Assembly (NCBI RefSeq): GCF_945890115.1
Contig: NZ_CAMDCK010000007.1
Span: forward strand, 56,571-120,570
Length of the DNA: 64,000 nt
Reading direction: 5' to 3'
DNA from: Sphingorhabdus sp. EL138
GTDB lineage: Bacteria; Pseudomonadota; Alphaproteobacteria; Sphingomonadales; Sphingomonadaceae
Part shown: in pieces, positions 47,605 through 57,259 of the stretch
How the letters are laid out: each line of letters starts with the position of its first letter
Numbering within the stretch: position 1 is the stretch's first letter
The notes under the pieces: generated by a model
The model's database searches: none
What the model was told of the DNA's origin: nothing
Seen by the model: only the letters and a program-made list of their open reading frames with translations
Made by a program: the position numbers and the translations under genes

Positions 47605-49605
47605 TCATTCCGCCGCCTCCAAAAATTGCGTACCATTCACCAATTCCGCCGAGCATTTCTGCATCGTTTCGGACGCGCGGCAAATGGCGTTGGTCAGGTA
47701 GAAATCCTTAATCGGATAATCAGCGATTTTGCCGCTCACATCAGCAGGTAGCGATGGTTCCGACCAACCATAATCCGCCAGCGCTTCAACGCCCAAGGCA
47801 GGCACGGCCTTCGCCATTTCGGCGCGCAAGGCGTCGAGGCTGTCAAACGGCAAGCGCTTGCCCAAAACATCTGACAAAGCACGGAATATGGCCCAATCTT
47901 CACGGGCATCGCCGGGCGGGAATACCGCACGCTCGCCGCGTTGCACGCGGCCTTCCAGGTTTACATATGTACCCGATTTTTCGGAATAAGCAGCACCCGG
48001 CAAAATCACGTCGGCATGATGCGCACCCTTGTCGCCATGATGACCGACATAGACTTTGAAGCTATCCGTAAATAGGCTGTAATCCACCTCATCCGCGCCA
48101 AGGAAAAACGCCAGCTTCGGCTGAGCCGCTGCCAACTTTTTAATGCCGCCGTCATGCGCGTAGCCAAGCATCAGGCCGCCCATACGCGCGGCGGCAAAGT
48201 GCAGAACGTTGAAACCGTTCCAGCCATCACGCACCATTTTATACTTGCTTGCCAACGCCAACGCCGCGCCGTGGACGCCATCATAACGCAGCGCGCCACC
48301 GCCGACGATAATCGCCGGACGTTCAGCCGTCTTCAGCACATCAGACAAAGCCTTAGGCAATTTGGTCAGCGCGCTCAAATCATCGCCCAGCCACTCAACC
48401 TTATACGTCAGGTCGGTCACGGGACCGATGGCAAACACCTTTGCCCCGCGCTTGCGAACCGCCTTTTGAATGCGCGTGTTCACCAATGGTGCCTCACGCC
48501 GCAAATCGCTGCCGACCAATAAGATCACATCGGCATTTTCGATGCCAGCGATTGTCGTATTGAAATTCACCGCCGAAAGCGACGATGTGTCATAAGCCAA
48601 TCCCGTCTGGCGGCCTTCTAACATCGATGTCCCCGCCAGTTCACGCGCGGCGAACATGGTTTCGCAATCGACCTGATCCCCCGCCAGAACCGCGGCTTCG
48701 CCAGACCAATGCGCTTTAATAGCGTCAAACGCCTCGGCCCAATCTGCCGCAACCAGCTTCCCATCCTTGCGGATATAGGGCTTGTCCAAACGGCGATGCG
48801 TCAGACCATCAACGGCATGCCGTGTCTTGTCCGACGCCCATTCTTCATTCACATCATCATTGATACGCGGCAAGGCGCGCAATACGGCCCTGCCCCGGCT
48901 GTCGAGACGGATGTTGGTGCCCACGGCGTCCATGACGTCGATGCTTGGCGTCTTTTTCAATTCCCACGGACGCGCCTCAAAAGCGTAAGGCTTCGCGGTC
49001 AAGGCACCGACAGGGCAAAGATCCACAACATTGCCCGAAAGCTCGCTTTGCATGGCGTGCTCGAGATAGGTCGTGATTTGCATATTCTCGCCGCGACCAA
49101 TCGCGCCTACTTCTTCGATGCCAGCCACTTCTTCAGCAAAACGGACGCAGCGGGTGCATTGAATGCAGCGCGTCATCACCGTTTTGACGAGCGGACCCAT
49201 ATATTTTTCGGTAACCGCGCGCTTGTTTTCCTCAAAGCGCGAGACACCGCGACCATAAGCGACGCTTTGGTCCTGCAAATCACATTCGCCGCCTTGGTCG
49301 CAAATCGGGCAATCGAGCGGGTGGTTAATGAGCAAAAACTCCATCACGCCTTCACGGGCCTTTTTGACCATCGGCGTATCGGTGCGGATGATCTGCCCCT
49401 CGGTAGCTGGCAAGGCGCAAGACGCCTGCGGCTTTGGTGGCCCGGGGGCAACCTCCACCAAGCACATGCGGCAATTGCCCGCGATCGACAGCCGTTCATG
49501 ATAGCAAAAACGCGGAATTTCCTTCCCCGCCATTTCGCACGCCTGCAAGACGGTTGCGCCCTGCGGAACTTCGAGTTCGAGACCGTCTACGGTGACTTTA
49601 GGCAT
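47605..49605 (-). CDS. nuoG: NADH-quinone oxidoreductase subunit G
   Basis: Largest peripheral complex I subunit, 666 residues. The N-terminus carries a 2Fe-2S ferredoxin domain (CYHERLSIAGNCRMCLVEV), the His-Cys 4Fe-4S site (HPLDCPICDQGGECDLQD) and two further 4Fe-4S motifs (TRCIQCTRCVRF), then a molybdopterin-oxidoreductase-like fold that is structural only. Length matches the alphaproteobacterial and mitochondrial 75-kDa form. ATG 49605 overlaps the stop of a small upstream gene (TAATG). Confidence 0.96.
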   Translation of the reverse strand: MPKVTVDGLELEVPQGATVLQACEMAGKEIPRFCYHERLSIAGNCRMCLVEVAPGPPKPQASCALPATEGQIIRTDTPMVKKAREGVMEFLLINHPLDCPICDQGGECDLQDQSVAYGRGVSRFEENKRAVTEKYMGPLVKTVMTRCIQCTRCVRFAEEVAGIEEVGAIGRGENMQITTYLEHAMQSELSGNVVDLCPVGALTAKPYAFEARPWELKKTPSIDVMDAVGTNIRLDSRGRAVLRALPRINDDVNEEWASDKTRHAVDGLTHRRLDKPYIRKDGKLVAADWAEAFDAIKAHWSGEAAVLAGDQVDCETMFAARELAGTSMLEGRQTGLAYDTSSLSAVNFNTTIAGIENADVILLVGSDLRREAPLVNTRIQKAVRKRGAKVFAIGPVTDLTYKVEWLGDDLSALTKLPKALSDVLKTAERPAIIVGGGALRYDGVHGAALALASKYKMVRDGWNGFNVLHFAAARMGGLMLGYAHDGGIKKLAAAQPKLAFFLGADEVDYSLFTDSFKVYVGHHGDKGAHHADVILPGAAYSEKSGTYVNLEGRVQRGERAVFPPGDAREDWAIFRALSDVLGKRLPFDSLDALRAEMAKAVPALGVEALADYGWSEPSLPADVSGKIADYPIKDFYLTNAICRASETMQKCSAELVNGTQFLEAAE

Positions 49606-49814
49606 TACAATCTATCCCCGTGCCGCTGTGCCATGGCACGTCGGGCAAGCACTAGAAGTGCGACTAGTATCGCACCAACGCCTACAGCGACCTGCACTAT
49701 CGCAATAATTGGTATGGATTCGTAGGACTTAAGTGCTGCGCTCCCGATCAAAAACAAACCAACAGATAGCAAGATTGCGACCAATGAACCGGGTCTCGTT
49801 AAGATTGCCTTCAT
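49605..49814 (-). CDS. Small membrane protein between nuoF and nuoG, unknown
   Basis: Sixty-nine residues with two hydrophobic segments ([18 protein letters not shown] and [21 protein letters not shown]) and a basic C-terminal tail ([13 protein letters not shown]). It is not a known complex I subunit. It overlaps the nuoF stop (ATGA) and the nuoG start (TAATG), so it cannot be expressed apart from them. It may be an accessory or assembly factor, or a stray passenger; nothing in the sequence decides this. Confidence 0.75.
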   Translation of the reverse strand: MKAILTRPGSLVAILLSVGLFLIGSAALKSYESIPIIAIVQVAVGVGAILVALLVLARRAMAQRHGDRL

Positions 49815-51106
49815 TCCGCCGCCTCCAGCATATTGTCGCCTTTGGCGTCGTTAATCCGGCGCTCCATCTCTGGTCGGAAATGCTTGATCAGGCCTTGGAT
49901 TGGCCACGCTGCTGCATCGCCGAGCGCGCAGATGGTGTGGCCTTCGACCTGCTTAGTCACGTCATAGAGCGTATCAATGTCGCCAATTTCGGCATCGCCC
50001 GTGCGCATCTTTTCCATCACGCGCCACATCCAACCGGTGCCTTCGCGACAAGGTGTGCATTGGCCGCAGCTTTCATGCTTGTAGAAATAGCTCAATCGCG
50101 AAATCGCGCGCACGATATCAGTCGACTTATCCATCACGATAACTGCCGCCGTGCCAAGGCCGGAGCCAACAGCCTTACAGCCATCAAAATCCATCGGCAC
50201 GTCCATCATCATCGCCGCAGGCACCAATGGTACTGACGAACCGCCGGGAATAACCGCGAGCAAATTGTCCCAACCGCCGCGCACACCGCCGCAATGCTTT
50301 TCAATCAGGTCGCGGAACGGGATGCCCATTTCTTCTTCGACAACGCATGGCTTTTCGACATGGCCGGAGATTTGGAACAGTTTCGTGCCATGGTTATTCT
50401 CGCGACCGAAGCTTTTGAACCACGCCGCGCCGCGCCGCAGGATCGTTGGCACGACCGCGATGCTCTCGACATTGTTCACGGTCGTTGGGCAACCGTAAAG
50501 CCCTGCGCCTGCCGGAAATGGCGGCTTCAGACGCGGCTGGCCCTTTTTGCCCTCAAGGCTTTCGATCATCGCGGTCTCTTCGCCGCAAATATAAGCGCCC
50601 GCGCCGCGATGGACGAAGACGTCAAAGTCATAGCCTGACTTTGCGGCGTTCTTGCCCAGCAAACCTGCCGAATATGCCTCAGCCACCGCCTTTTCGAGCA
50701 CTTGCGCTTCAAAAATATATTCGCCGCGAATATAGATATAGGCCGCACGCGCGCGCATGGCGAAGCCAGCGATCAGCGCGCCTTCGATTAGCTTATGCGG
50801 GTCATGACGGATGATCTCACGGTCTTTGCACGAACCGGGCTCGGATTCATCGGCGTTGATGACAAGGAAATTCGGGCGTTCAGGCGTCGGCGCCTTGGGC
50901 ATGAAGCTCCACTTCATCCCCGTCGGGAAGCCAGCGCCGCCGCGACCACGCAAGCCGGAAGCTTTCACTTCCTCAATAATCGCATCCTGCCCGACTTTCA
51001 TCAGGGCAGCGGTCCTGTCCCAATCACCACGTTTCTGCGCCGCTTTCAGGGCAAAATCCTGATAGCCGTATAGATTGGTAAAAATGCGGTCTTTGTCAGC
51101 GAGCAT
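49811..51106 (-). CDS. nuoF: NADH-quinone oxidoreductase subunit F
   Basis: NADH- and FMN-binding subunit, 431 residues, the entry point of electrons into complex I. NADH site [21 protein letters not shown] site [26 protein letters not shown], and the N3 4Fe-4S motif [16 protein letters not shown] are present. ATG 51106 overlaps the stop of a 45-residue upstream gene (TAATG); the open frame extends to 51133 within that gene. Confidence 0.96.
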   Translation of the reverse strand: MLADKDRIFTNLYGYQDFALKAAQKRGDWDRTAALMKVGQDAIIEEVKASGLRGRGGAGFPTGMKWSFMPKAPTPERPNFLVINADESEPGSCKDREIIRHDPHKLIEGALIAGFAMRARAAYIYIRGEYIFEAQVLEKAVAEAYSAGLLGKNAAKSGYDFDVFVHRGAGAYICGEETAMIESLEGKKGQPRLKPPFPAGAGLYGCPTTVNNVESIAVVPTILRRGAAWFKSFGRENNHGTKLFQISGHVEKPCVVEEEMGIPFRDLIEKHCGGVRGGWDNLLAVIPGGSSVPLVPAAMMMDVPMDFDGCKAVGSGLGTAAVIVMDKSTDIVRAISRLSYFYKHESCGQCTPCREGTGWMWRVMEKMRTGDAEIGDIDTLYDVTKQVEGHTICALGDAAAWPIQGLIKHFRPEMERRINDAKGDNMLEAAE

Positions 51107-51243
51107 TAGCCCAAATCTCCAAGAAAAAACCAAGCTGCCCCAGCGACTAGCAAACCAATAACGGCCAACTTAACGACGCCCTTGAGCAATTTCCACGCGA
51201 CGAACGCGGCGATAACAATGCCGATGAGGGGGAGAAATTCCAT
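51106..51243 (-). CDS. Very small membrane protein upstream of nuoF, unknown
   Basis: A 45-residue reading frame, [18 protein letters not shown] onward, made of two hydrophobic stretches separated by KLLKGVVK, ending FFLGDLG. ATG 51243 has GAGG about ten bases upstream; the stop shares bases with the nuoF start (TAATG). Such coupling argues that it is translated. No family is recognised. It is one of three tiny membrane genes within this operon. Confidence 0.6.
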   Translation of the reverse strand: MEFLPLIGIVIAAFVAWKLLKGVVKLAVIGLLVAGAAWFFLGDLG

Positions 51244-51268
51244 TATGGCAATACCTCAATCATCATTT

Positions 51269-51336
51269 CGTCATCCTGAACTTGTTTCAGGATAACGAGC
51301 GGCAGGGCGTTGTGCTGAAACAAGTTCAGCACGACG
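51269..51336. repeat. Two palindromic REP-like elements, nuoE to nuoF interval
   Basis: CATCCTGAACTTGTTTCAGG at 51272-51291 and, in the opposite orientation, GTGCTGAAACAAGTTCAGC from 51312. Each is a palindrome with an eight-base stem and five-base loop. The two copies face each other 18 bases apart, so they can also pair together into one long hairpin. Confidence 0.75.
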
Positions 51337-51352
51337 AGCGATGGAGAGCACA

Positions 51353-52021
51353 TCAATACTCCCCCCGATAGTCATGGTTCTTGTCCACCATCGCATGCAG
51401 GGTCGTTGCACCGCCATAAGGCTCCACCGTGTGACGGCCCGGCAATTGTGTGCCGACCTTCGGTTGCTTACCCTCGGCCAAGTCTTTGAGGATTGCGGTC
51501 ATGCTGCTGTGATTGAGATCTTCGTAATTATCGTCGTTGATCTGAACCATTGGTGCAGACGCGCAATTGCCCATGCACTCCACTTCGGTCAGCGTAAACA
51601 TACCATCAGGTGTCGTCGCACCTTTCAGCAGACCACGGCTCTTGCACGCCGCCAAAATATCATCCGACCCGCGCAACATGCAGGGCGTCGTGCCGCAAAC
51701 CTGCACATGATAACGGCCCACGGGCGCGAGATTATACATCGTGTAGAAGGTCGCGACCTCATATGTCCGCATATAAGGCATGCCGAGATAGCCAGCGACA
51801 TATTCGATCACCGGTACTGGCAACCAGCCTTGAGTCTGCGTTTCTTCGCCTACCTGGCGCTGCGCCAAGTCAAGCAGCGCCATCACGGCCGATTGCTGAC
51901 GCCCGGCGGGGTAGCGGCCGATATACATATCGGCGGTTTTCGCATTAGCTTTGGACCAAGCGAAAGCACTCCATTTCGCTCGGGTTTCGGCTTCGTCGGG
52001 GATTGCTACTGAATCAGCCAC
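51353..52021 (-). CDS. nuoE: NADH-quinone oxidoreductase subunit E
   Basis: Thioredoxin-like subunit carrying 2Fe-2S cluster N1a, about 222 residues. Cluster ligands are in VQVCGTTPCMLRGSDDI and VECMGNCASAPMVQI. The start is a GTG: GTG 52021 has GGAG six bases upstream, whereas the open frame begins at GTG 52036. The 170 bp upstream are not coding and contain two palindromic repeats. Confidence 0.94.
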   Translation of the reverse strand: MADSVAIPDEAETRAKWSAFAWSKANAKTADMYIGRYPAGRQQSAVMALLDLAQRQVGEETQTQGWLPVPVIEYVAGYLGMPYMRTYEVATFYTMYNLAPVGRYHVQVCGTTPCMLRGSDDILAACKSRGLLKGATTPDGMFTLTEVECMGNCASAPMVQINDDNYEDLNHSSMTAILKDLAEGKQPKVGTQLPGRHTVEPYGGATTLHAMVDKNHDYRGEY

Positions 52022-52030
52022 CACACACTC

Positions 52031-52171
52031 CGTCACCCTGAACTTGTTTCAGGGTCCATTGATCCGCACGCTCAATTTTTGAAATCGAACGCAATTTTTC
52101 CGATTCAGTTTGCCCACTGCACGCGCCGGATTGGCTGCACGATGGATCCTGAAACAAATTCAGGGTGACGC
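52031..52171. repeat. Two more palindromic REP-like elements upstream of nuoE
   Basis: CACCCTGAACTTGTTTCAGG begins at 52034, and the opposite orientation GGATCCTGAAACAAATTCAG begins at 52144. The second has one base changed in the loop (AAATT for AAGTT). They flank about 90 bp without an open reading frame. Confidence 0.75.
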
Positions 52172-52192
52172 ATGAAGAGGGCGGAGGATTTG

Positions 52193-52528
52193 TCATCGCA
52201 CAAACTCCACGCGACTGACTTTACCGCCTTCAAAACTATAAATCGCTATGACTTCAAAGGGCTCGGACGATGATGAACGATACACTTTTTCGTGCAAAAC
52301 CGCATAATCACCCAAGGCATAATGTGCCAAAATCTCGGCCCTATTTTCCGGAAATTCAGCGAACATTGCTTTCAATCCCGCACGAACACCCTCTTTCCCG
52401 TCGCGTACAACAACCCCGCGATATCCCGCCTCGGCGGCATTATCGGTCATCAACGCCACATATGCGTCCGCATCTTGCGCATTATAATGCGCGATCATCT
52501 GCTGTGCGATAGCCAAGCGCGCGCTCAT
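52193..52528 (-). CDS. NTF2/SnoaL-like protein inside the complex I operon
   Basis: A 111-residue protein of the NTF2-like (SnoaL) fold: N-terminal helices MSARLAIAQQMIAHYNAQDADAYVALMTDNAA, then beta strands with GVVVRDGKEGVRAGLKAMFAEFPENRAEI and IAIYSFEGGKVSRVEFVR. The family includes cyclases, isomerases and binding proteins; the function here cannot be read off. It lies between a 59-residue membrane gene and nuoE, in the nuo direction. Probably a passenger in the transcript rather than a complex I subunit. Confidence 0.8.
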   Translation of the reverse strand: MSARLAIAQQMIAHYNAQDADAYVALMTDNAAEAGYRGVVVRDGKEGVRAGLKAMFAEFPENRAEILAHYALGDYAVLHEKVYRSSSSEPFEVIAIYSFEGGKVSRVEFVR

Positions 52529-52591
52529 GACCGGAAACCTCCAAGCGACAGCGATTGAACTGCGCCCTTTACAATTTCAAGACAATGCGGG

Positions 52592-52771
52592 TCAGCCATG
52601 TGCTTCTTTCCGTCCCCAAATCCGCCCGATATATGCGCCAAACATCATGGCAGCAGCGGTCGAACCCACTTCCTTTGCCGACACCTCGGCATGAAATAAG
52701 TACAGATAGGCCGCAACCAACGCGACCGAACCGAAGGCCGCAGATGCCAAAAACATAAGTTCACGAGACAT
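52592..52771 (-). CDS. Small membrane protein after nuoD, unknown
   Basis: A 59-residue frame beginning [19 protein letters not shown], with one N-terminal transmembrane helix (about 7-27) and a second hydrophobic stretch (AAAMMFGAYIGRIWG) before a short basic tail. The ATG shares its A with the nuoD stop (TAATG), strong evidence of coupled translation. No family is recognised. It is the third tiny membrane gene in the nuo operon. Confidence 0.6.
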   Translation of the reverse strand: MSRELMFLASAAFGSVALVAAYLYLFHAEVSAKEVGSTAAAMMFGAYIGRIWGRKEAHG

Positions 52772-53982
52772 TAGCGGTCACATTCCCCAAACACGATGTC
52801 GAGCGCGCCCAAGATTGCGGTCGTATCGGCCAACATGTGCCCACGAGTCATGAAATCCATCGCTTGCAAATGCGAAAACGCCGTTGGCCGGATTTTGCAG
52901 CGATAGGGCTTGTTGCTTCCGTCGGCGACCAAATACACGCCGAATTCGCCCTTCGGGCTTTCTGTGGCGACATAGACGCTGCCTGCGGGCACTTTGAAGC
53001 CTTCGGTGTACAATTTGAAGTGATGGATCAATGCTTCCATCGACTGTTTCATTTCAGCGCGCTTGGGCGGGGCAATCTTGCGGTCGTCGCTGCATACTTG
53101 GCCTTCGGGCATCTGTTGCAAACATTGCTTCATGATGCGGACCGATTGGCGCACCTCCTCGACGCGGACCATGAACCGGTCATAGCAATCGCCGCGCGTG
53201 CCGACGGGAATATCGAAATCCATCCGGTCATAGACGTCATAAGGCTGGCTTTTACGGATATCCCAGGGGATGCCCGCGCCACGGATCATCGGGCCGGAAA
53301 AGCCCCATTTGATCGCGTCTTCTTTTGAAACAATCGCGATATCGACATTGCGTTGTTTGAAAATACGGTTGTCGACCACCAGCGACATCGCGTCCTCGAA
53401 CAAGCGTGGCATGCGGTCATCGAGCCATTCTGCAATGTCGGTCAAAAGCTTCAACGGCACATCCTGATGCACGCCGCCGGGACGGAACCATGCGGCATGC
53501 ATACGCGCGCCGCTTGCCCGTTCATAAAAGCCCATAATGTCTTCGCGGATTTCATAGAGCCACAAAGGCGGCGTCATCGCGCCAACATCGATAATGTGGT
53601 GCGCGATGTTCAGCGTGTGGTTCTTGATCCGCGTCAGTTCTGCGAACAATACGCGCAGATATTGCGCGCGCAGCGGCACTTCCAAATCCAACAGTTTCTC
53701 GATCGCGAGCACATAGCTATGCTCCATCGCCATCGGCGACGCATAATCTAACCGGTCGAAATACGGCAAAGCCTGCAAATAGGTTTTATATTCGATCAGC
53801 TTCTCGGTGCCGCGATGCAAAAGGCCGATATGCGGGTCAAGCCGCTCGACAATTTCACCATCCAGTTCCATCACCAGACGCAAAACGCCGTGCGCCGCAG
53901 GGTGCTGTGGCCCGAAGTTGATCGTGTAATTCTGAATGACTTCATCGCCAGTGGTCGGCGCTAGATCTTGCTGCATGCTCAT
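52771..53982 (-). CDS. nuoD: NADH-quinone oxidoreductase subunit D
   Basis: The 49-kDa-type quinone-site subunit, 403 residues, related to the NiFe-hydrogenase large subunit but without metal ligands. Family blocks are [55 protein letters not shown] and [11 protein letters not shown] near the C-terminus. ATG 53982 is chosen over a TTG at 54000; a second ATG lies six bases later. nuoC and nuoD are separate genes, as usual in alphaproteobacteria. Confidence 0.95.
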   Translation of the reverse strand: MSMQQDLAPTTGDEVIQNYTINFGPQHPAAHGVLRLVMELDGEIVERLDPHIGLLHRGTEKLIEYKTYLQALPYFDRLDYASPMAMEHSYVLAIEKLLDLEVPLRAQYLRVLFAELTRIKNHTLNIAHHIIDVGAMTPPLWLYEIREDIMGFYERASGARMHAAWFRPGGVHQDVPLKLLTDIAEWLDDRMPRLFEDAMSLVVDNRIFKQRNVDIAIVSKEDAIKWGFSGPMIRGAGIPWDIRKSQPYDVYDRMDFDIPVGTRGDCYDRFMVRVEEVRQSVRIMKQCLQQMPEGQVCSDDRKIAPPKRAEMKQSMEALIHHFKLYTEGFKVPAGSVYVATESPKGEFGVYLVADGSNKPYRCKIRPTAFSHLQAMDFMTRGHMLADTTAILGALDIVFGECDR

Positions 53983-54008
53983 AACGCCAACTTTCGACAA
54001 TAAACGGC

Positions 54009-54037
54009 GTCATGCTGAACTTGTTTCAGGATGACGA
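54009..54037. repeat. Palindromic REP-like element between nuoC and nuoD
   Basis: GTCATGCTGAACTTGTTTCAGG begins at 54009 and ends GATGACG at 54036. This is the fifth copy of the ACTTGTTTCAGG palindrome in the nuo operon, again in a short gap between genes. Confidence 0.75.
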
Positions 54038-54055
54038 AAGGGGGAAGTGCAATAC

Positions 54056-54796
54056 TCATGCCTTGTCACCCGTCGCCTTTGGCTTGCGCACGCTGCGCTT
54101 GACCGCTTCTTTGTTCGCAGCCTTACCGGCGCCAGTCTGCGTCGCTGTATCGGTCGTTTTGGGCGTTGCCTGTTGCGGCACACCCTCGCCAGTTTTCTCA
54201 TCGCCCGGCAGGACATAATCCGCGCCTTCCCAAGGGCTCAGAAAATCAAAATTGCGGAAATCCTGCGCCAATTGCACAGGTTCATATTTCACGCGCTTTT
54301 CCTCTTCGGAATAGCGCAGCTCAACATAGCCCGACAGCGGGAAGTCCTTGCGCTGCGGGTGTCCGGAAAAGCCGTAATCGGTCAGTATGCGCCGTAAATC
54401 GGCATTGCCGGAGAATAATACGCCATACATGTCGAACACTTCGCGCTCCAACCATCCGGCGACTGGCCAGATGCTGGTGACCGACGGCACCGGATGATCT
54501 TCATTTGTGGTCAGATGCACGCGAATACGATGATTTTTGGTGAGGCTCAGCAGGCAATAGACAATCTCAAAACGCGGATCGCGATCGGGCCAATCAACGC
54601 CTGCAATTTCCATGAGCTGCTGATATTCGCATGCATCACGCAGTTGGAGCATACACTCTAACAACGCATCGCGGTGAATGTGCACGGCAACTTCATTATT
54701 GGCCTCTTCAATAGAAACCATATGCTTACCAAGCACTTTTGAAATCGATTCTATCGTGCCATCGGGCGTTTTGATGAGGGGCGCAGAATGGGTCAC
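54056..54796 (-). CDS. nuoC: NADH-quinone oxidoreductase subunit C
   Basis: The 30-kDa-type subunit, about 246 residues, with [58 protein letters not shown] as the unmistakable signature. The GTG at 54796 overlaps the nuoB stop (GTGA); the frame to 54916 runs within nuoB. The last 50 residues form a low-complexity Lys/Ala/Thr/Pro tail beyond the conserved domain. Confidence 0.95.
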   Translation of the reverse strand: MTHSAPLIKTPDGTIESISKVLGKHMVSIEEANNEVAVHIHRDALLECMLQLRDACEYQQLMEIAGVDWPDRDPRFEIVYCLLSLTKNHRIRVHLTTNEDHPVPSVTSIWPVAGWLEREVFDMYGVLFSGNADLRRILTDYGFSGHPQRKDFPLSGYVELRYSEEEKRVKYEPVQLAQDFRNFDFLSPWEGADYVLPGDEKTGEGVPQQATPKTTDTATQTGAGKAANKEAVKRSVRKPKATGDKA

Positions 54797-55329
54797 CGTT
54801 CGATGGTCCCTGTCCGGCGGATTTTGCGCTGCAACTGCATGATACCGTATAGCAACGCTTCGGCAGTGGGCGGGCATCCGGGTACATAAATGTCTACAGG
54901 GACCACACGGTCGCAACCGCGCACAACGCTATAGCTATAATGATAATAGCCACCGCCATTGGCGCAACTGCCCATGGATATGACATATTTGGGTTCCGAC
55001 ATCTGGTCGTACACCTTGCGTAAAGCAGGTGCCATTTTGTTACAAAGCGTACCTGCAACAATCATCACGTCGGACTGACGTGGTGACGCGCGCGGCGCGA
55101 TGCCAAAACGTTCAAAGTCGTAACGCGGCATATAACCGTGGATCATTTCCACCGCACAACATGCAAGGCCAAAGGTCATGGGCCATAAAGAACCGGTTCG
55201 CGCCCAGTTGAACAGATCTTCTGCCGAAGACACGACAAAACCCTTGTCGTTTACTTCGCTCTCGATATCTTTGAAGAACGCAGCATCTGGCGCTTGTAGG
55301 TCAGAGTGTGATGGCGTGATTACTCCCAT
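54793..55329 (-). CDS. nuoB: NADH-quinone oxidoreductase subunit B
   Basis: PSST-type subunit carrying cluster N2, the last electron carrier before quinone; 178 residues. Cluster ligands lie in [25 protein letters not shown] and [17 protein letters not shown] 55329 lies within the last codons of nuoA, so the two are coupled; the open frame to 55404 is inside nuoA. Confidence 0.96.
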   Translation of the reverse strand: MGVITPSHSDLQAPDAAFFKDIESEVNDKGFVVSSAEDLFNWARTGSLWPMTFGLACCAVEMIHGYMPRYDFERFGIAPRASPRQSDVMIVAGTLCNKMAPALRKVYDQMSEPKYVISMGSCANGGGYYHYSYSVVRGCDRVVPVDIYVPGCPPTAEALLYGIMQLQRKIRRTGTIER

Positions 55330-55694
55330 TCGAGTGCTCCCACTTTCCATGCATAAATAAATCCGATGACCAATTCGAACAGGAACAGCATCATGGTGCC
55401 CCAACCAATCCAGCCTGTTTCACCCAGGCTGACCGCCCATGGGAATAAAAACGCCGCTTCAAGGTCGAAAATGATAAACAAAATCGCAACGAGGTAAAAG
55501 CGAACGTCAAACTGGCTGCGCGAGTCTTCAAAAGCGGGAAAGCCGCACTCATACTCGGCAAGCTTCGCCTCAGTCGGCTTATGCGTCCCAGTCAGTCGTG
55601 AAACACCCATCGGCAAAAACACAAATGCCGACGACAATGCGAGCGCCACCACCAAGAAAAGCAGTATGGGCAAATATTGCGACAAATCAGTCAT
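55320..55694 (-). CDS. nuoA: NADH-quinone oxidoreductase subunit A
   Basis: Three-helix membrane subunit, 124 residues, first gene of the nuo operon. The conserved loop is [44 protein letters not shown], with the essential cysteine and acidic residues. The promoter must lie within the roughly 100 bp to the suhB stop. Confidence 0.95.
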   Translation of the reverse strand: MTDLSQYLPILLFLVVALALSSAFVFLPMGVSRLTGTHKPTEAKLAEYECGFPAFEDSRSQFDVRFYLVAILFIIFDLEAAFLFPWAVSLGETGWIGWGTMMLFLFELVIGFIYAWKVGALEWE

Positions 55695-55743
55695 ATCAGA
55701 CTCGCTTCCGAAACCCCGTGAGTTGCGGCGCTTTTAGGCAGAA

Positions 55744-55780
55744 GAGTCCTGACCTGCAAGGCCAAGACTCGTCATTTTTT
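55744..55780. terminator. Hairpin between suhB and nuoA
   Basis: GAGTCCTGACC at 55744-55754 pairs with GGCCAAGACTC at 55760-55770 (eleven positions, two of them G-T or mismatch depending on strand), loop TGCAA. On the plus strand ATTTTTT follows closely; on the minus strand, the direction of suhB, the T-run is poor. It may end suhB transcription or block readthrough in either direction. Confidence 0.45.
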
Positions 55781-55796
55781 CTGCCATTTTCGACGA

Positions 55797-56615
55797 TTAT
55801 TTTATGGCGCCAACCAACAGCTTGTGCAGCTTGCTGTGGAGGATGTCATTTGCCGCCAAAACCTGAACATCTGCGATGTGCGGACTGCGTCCTCGATAGT
55901 CAGTTACAAAGCCACCCGCCTCGCGCACAAGCAGGCATCCAGCCGCCGTATCCCAAGGAGATAAGCCACTTTCCCAGAAACCATCATAGCGGCCAGCGGC
56001 CAACCAAGCGAGATCAAGGCTCGCCGCGCCAAACCGCCGAATGCCCGAAACAGAAGGTCCAATGGCCCCAAAAATCTTGGTCCATTCTTCAAAATCGCCA
56101 TGGCCCTTATAAGGTGTGCCGGTCGCAATGAGCGCTTCGTTCAACTGACGGCGCGCAGATACCCGCAAACGGCGGTTGCCAAGCCAAGCCCCCTTGCCAC
56201 GTTCGGCCCAGAAGCTTTCGTCGGTGATCGGGTTGTACACAAGGCCCGCGAAAATATCGCCCCAGCCTGAACCGTCGGGCTTGGGATCTTGCACGGCAAT
56301 CGAAATTGCAAAATGCGGGATACCGTGCAGGAAGTTACTCGTTCCGTCGAGCGGATCGACGATGAAGCGTGGTTTACCATCTGCGCCTGCAATCTCGCCG
56401 CCTTCTTCCATCAGGAAGCCCCAGTCGGGACGTGCGATCTCGAGCTCACGGAAAATCGTATCTTCAGCGCGCTCGTCCGCTTTCGATACGAAGTCAGCTG
56501 GCCCCTTTTGCGAAACCTGCAGATGTTCAATCTCGCCAAAGTCGCGGCGAAGCTTGCCACCCGCTTTACGGGCTGCTTTTTCCATGATGGTCAAAAGACC
56601 GGTTAATGCCGGCAT
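55797..56615 (-). CDS. suhB: Inositol-1-monophosphatase family protein
   Basis: Mg-dependent phosphatase of 272 residues. Metal sites are seen in FLMEEGGE, the signature IVDPLDGTSNFLHGIPHFAISIAV and SPWDTAAGCLLVREAGG. Bacterial SuhB relatives hydrolyse inositol phosphates and some also act in RNA processing or transcription; the sequence does not separate these. Its ATG overlaps the efp stop (TAATG). Confidence 0.9.
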   Translation of the reverse strand: MPALTGLLTIMEKAARKAGGKLRRDFGEIEHLQVSQKGPADFVSKADERAEDTIFRELEIARPDWGFLMEEGGEIAGADGKPRFIVDPLDGTSNFLHGIPHFAISIAVQDPKPDGSGWGDIFAGLVYNPITDESFWAERGKGAWLGNRRLRVSARRQLNEALIATGTPYKGHGDFEEWTKIFGAIGPSVSGIRRFGAASLDLAWLAAGRYDGFWESGLSPWDTAAGCLLVREAGGFVTDYRGRSPHIADVQVLAANDILHSKLHKLLVGAIK

Positions 56616-57178
56616 TAATCAGCCTTCCGGACATATTCCCGTTCGTAAACATCGACCACGATCCGCGTACCTGCGCTGATGAACGGCGGCACCATAACGC
56701 GGACGCCATTGTCGAGAATTGCAGGCTTATAGCTGGATGACGCCGTTTGGCCTTTTACCACTGCGTCTGCTTCGACAATCGTAGCCTCAATCTGGTCCGG
56801 CAAAGCAACCGAGAGCGCTTCGTCATCATACATTTCCATGACAACGTCCATGCCATCCTGAAGGAAAGCAGCGGCGTCGCCGAGGAGGTCGCTTGGCAAA
56901 GTCACCTGATCGTAGGTTTCCTTGTCCATGAACACCAGATTATCGCCCTCGGCATAGAGAAACTGAAAATCTTTCTGGTCAAGGCGTACTTTTTCTACGC
57001 TTTCCGCCGAACGAAAACGGATATTGTTCTTGCGGCCATCGCGAAGATTTTTGAGCTCAACCTGCATATATGCGCCGCCCTTACCCGGTTGGGTATGCGC
57101 GGTCTTTACAACGCGCCACAGGCCGCCTTCATATTCCAATATGTTACCCGGCTTGATTTCAACCGCGTTGATTTTCAT
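56615..57178 (-). CDS. efp: Elongation factor P
   Basis: Translation factor that relieves ribosome stalling at proline runs; 187 residues in three beta-barrel domains. The tip loop carries Lys33 in [11 protein letters not shown], the residue modified by beta-lysylation in other bacteria; no epmA or epmB is in the window. ATG 57178 gives the conserved start [12 protein letters not shown]; the frame to 57214 is not needed. The C-terminal [20 protein letters not shown] is typical. Confidence 0.95.
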   Translation of the reverse strand: MKINAVEIKPGNILEYEGGLWRVVKTAHTQPGKGGAYMQVELKNLRDGRKNNIRFRSAESVEKVRLDQKDFQFLYAEGDNLVFMDKETYDQVTLPSDLLGDAAAFLQDGMDVVMEMYDDEALSVALPDQIEATIVEADAVVKGQTASSSYKPAILDNGVRVMVPPFISAGTRIVVDVYEREYVRKAD

Positions 57179-57259
57179 GAGTATACTCGCTTGACAGATG
57201 GAAAGAGCAGGCACGCAAAAACGTGCCGATAAACGCGGCCCTTAACGATGACGACGCCA

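Noticed and set aside
48709..49725. 338-residue open frame on the plus strand
   Set aside because: It is a shadow of nuoG and the small membrane gene; its sequence has no recognisable domain and no ribosome binding site.
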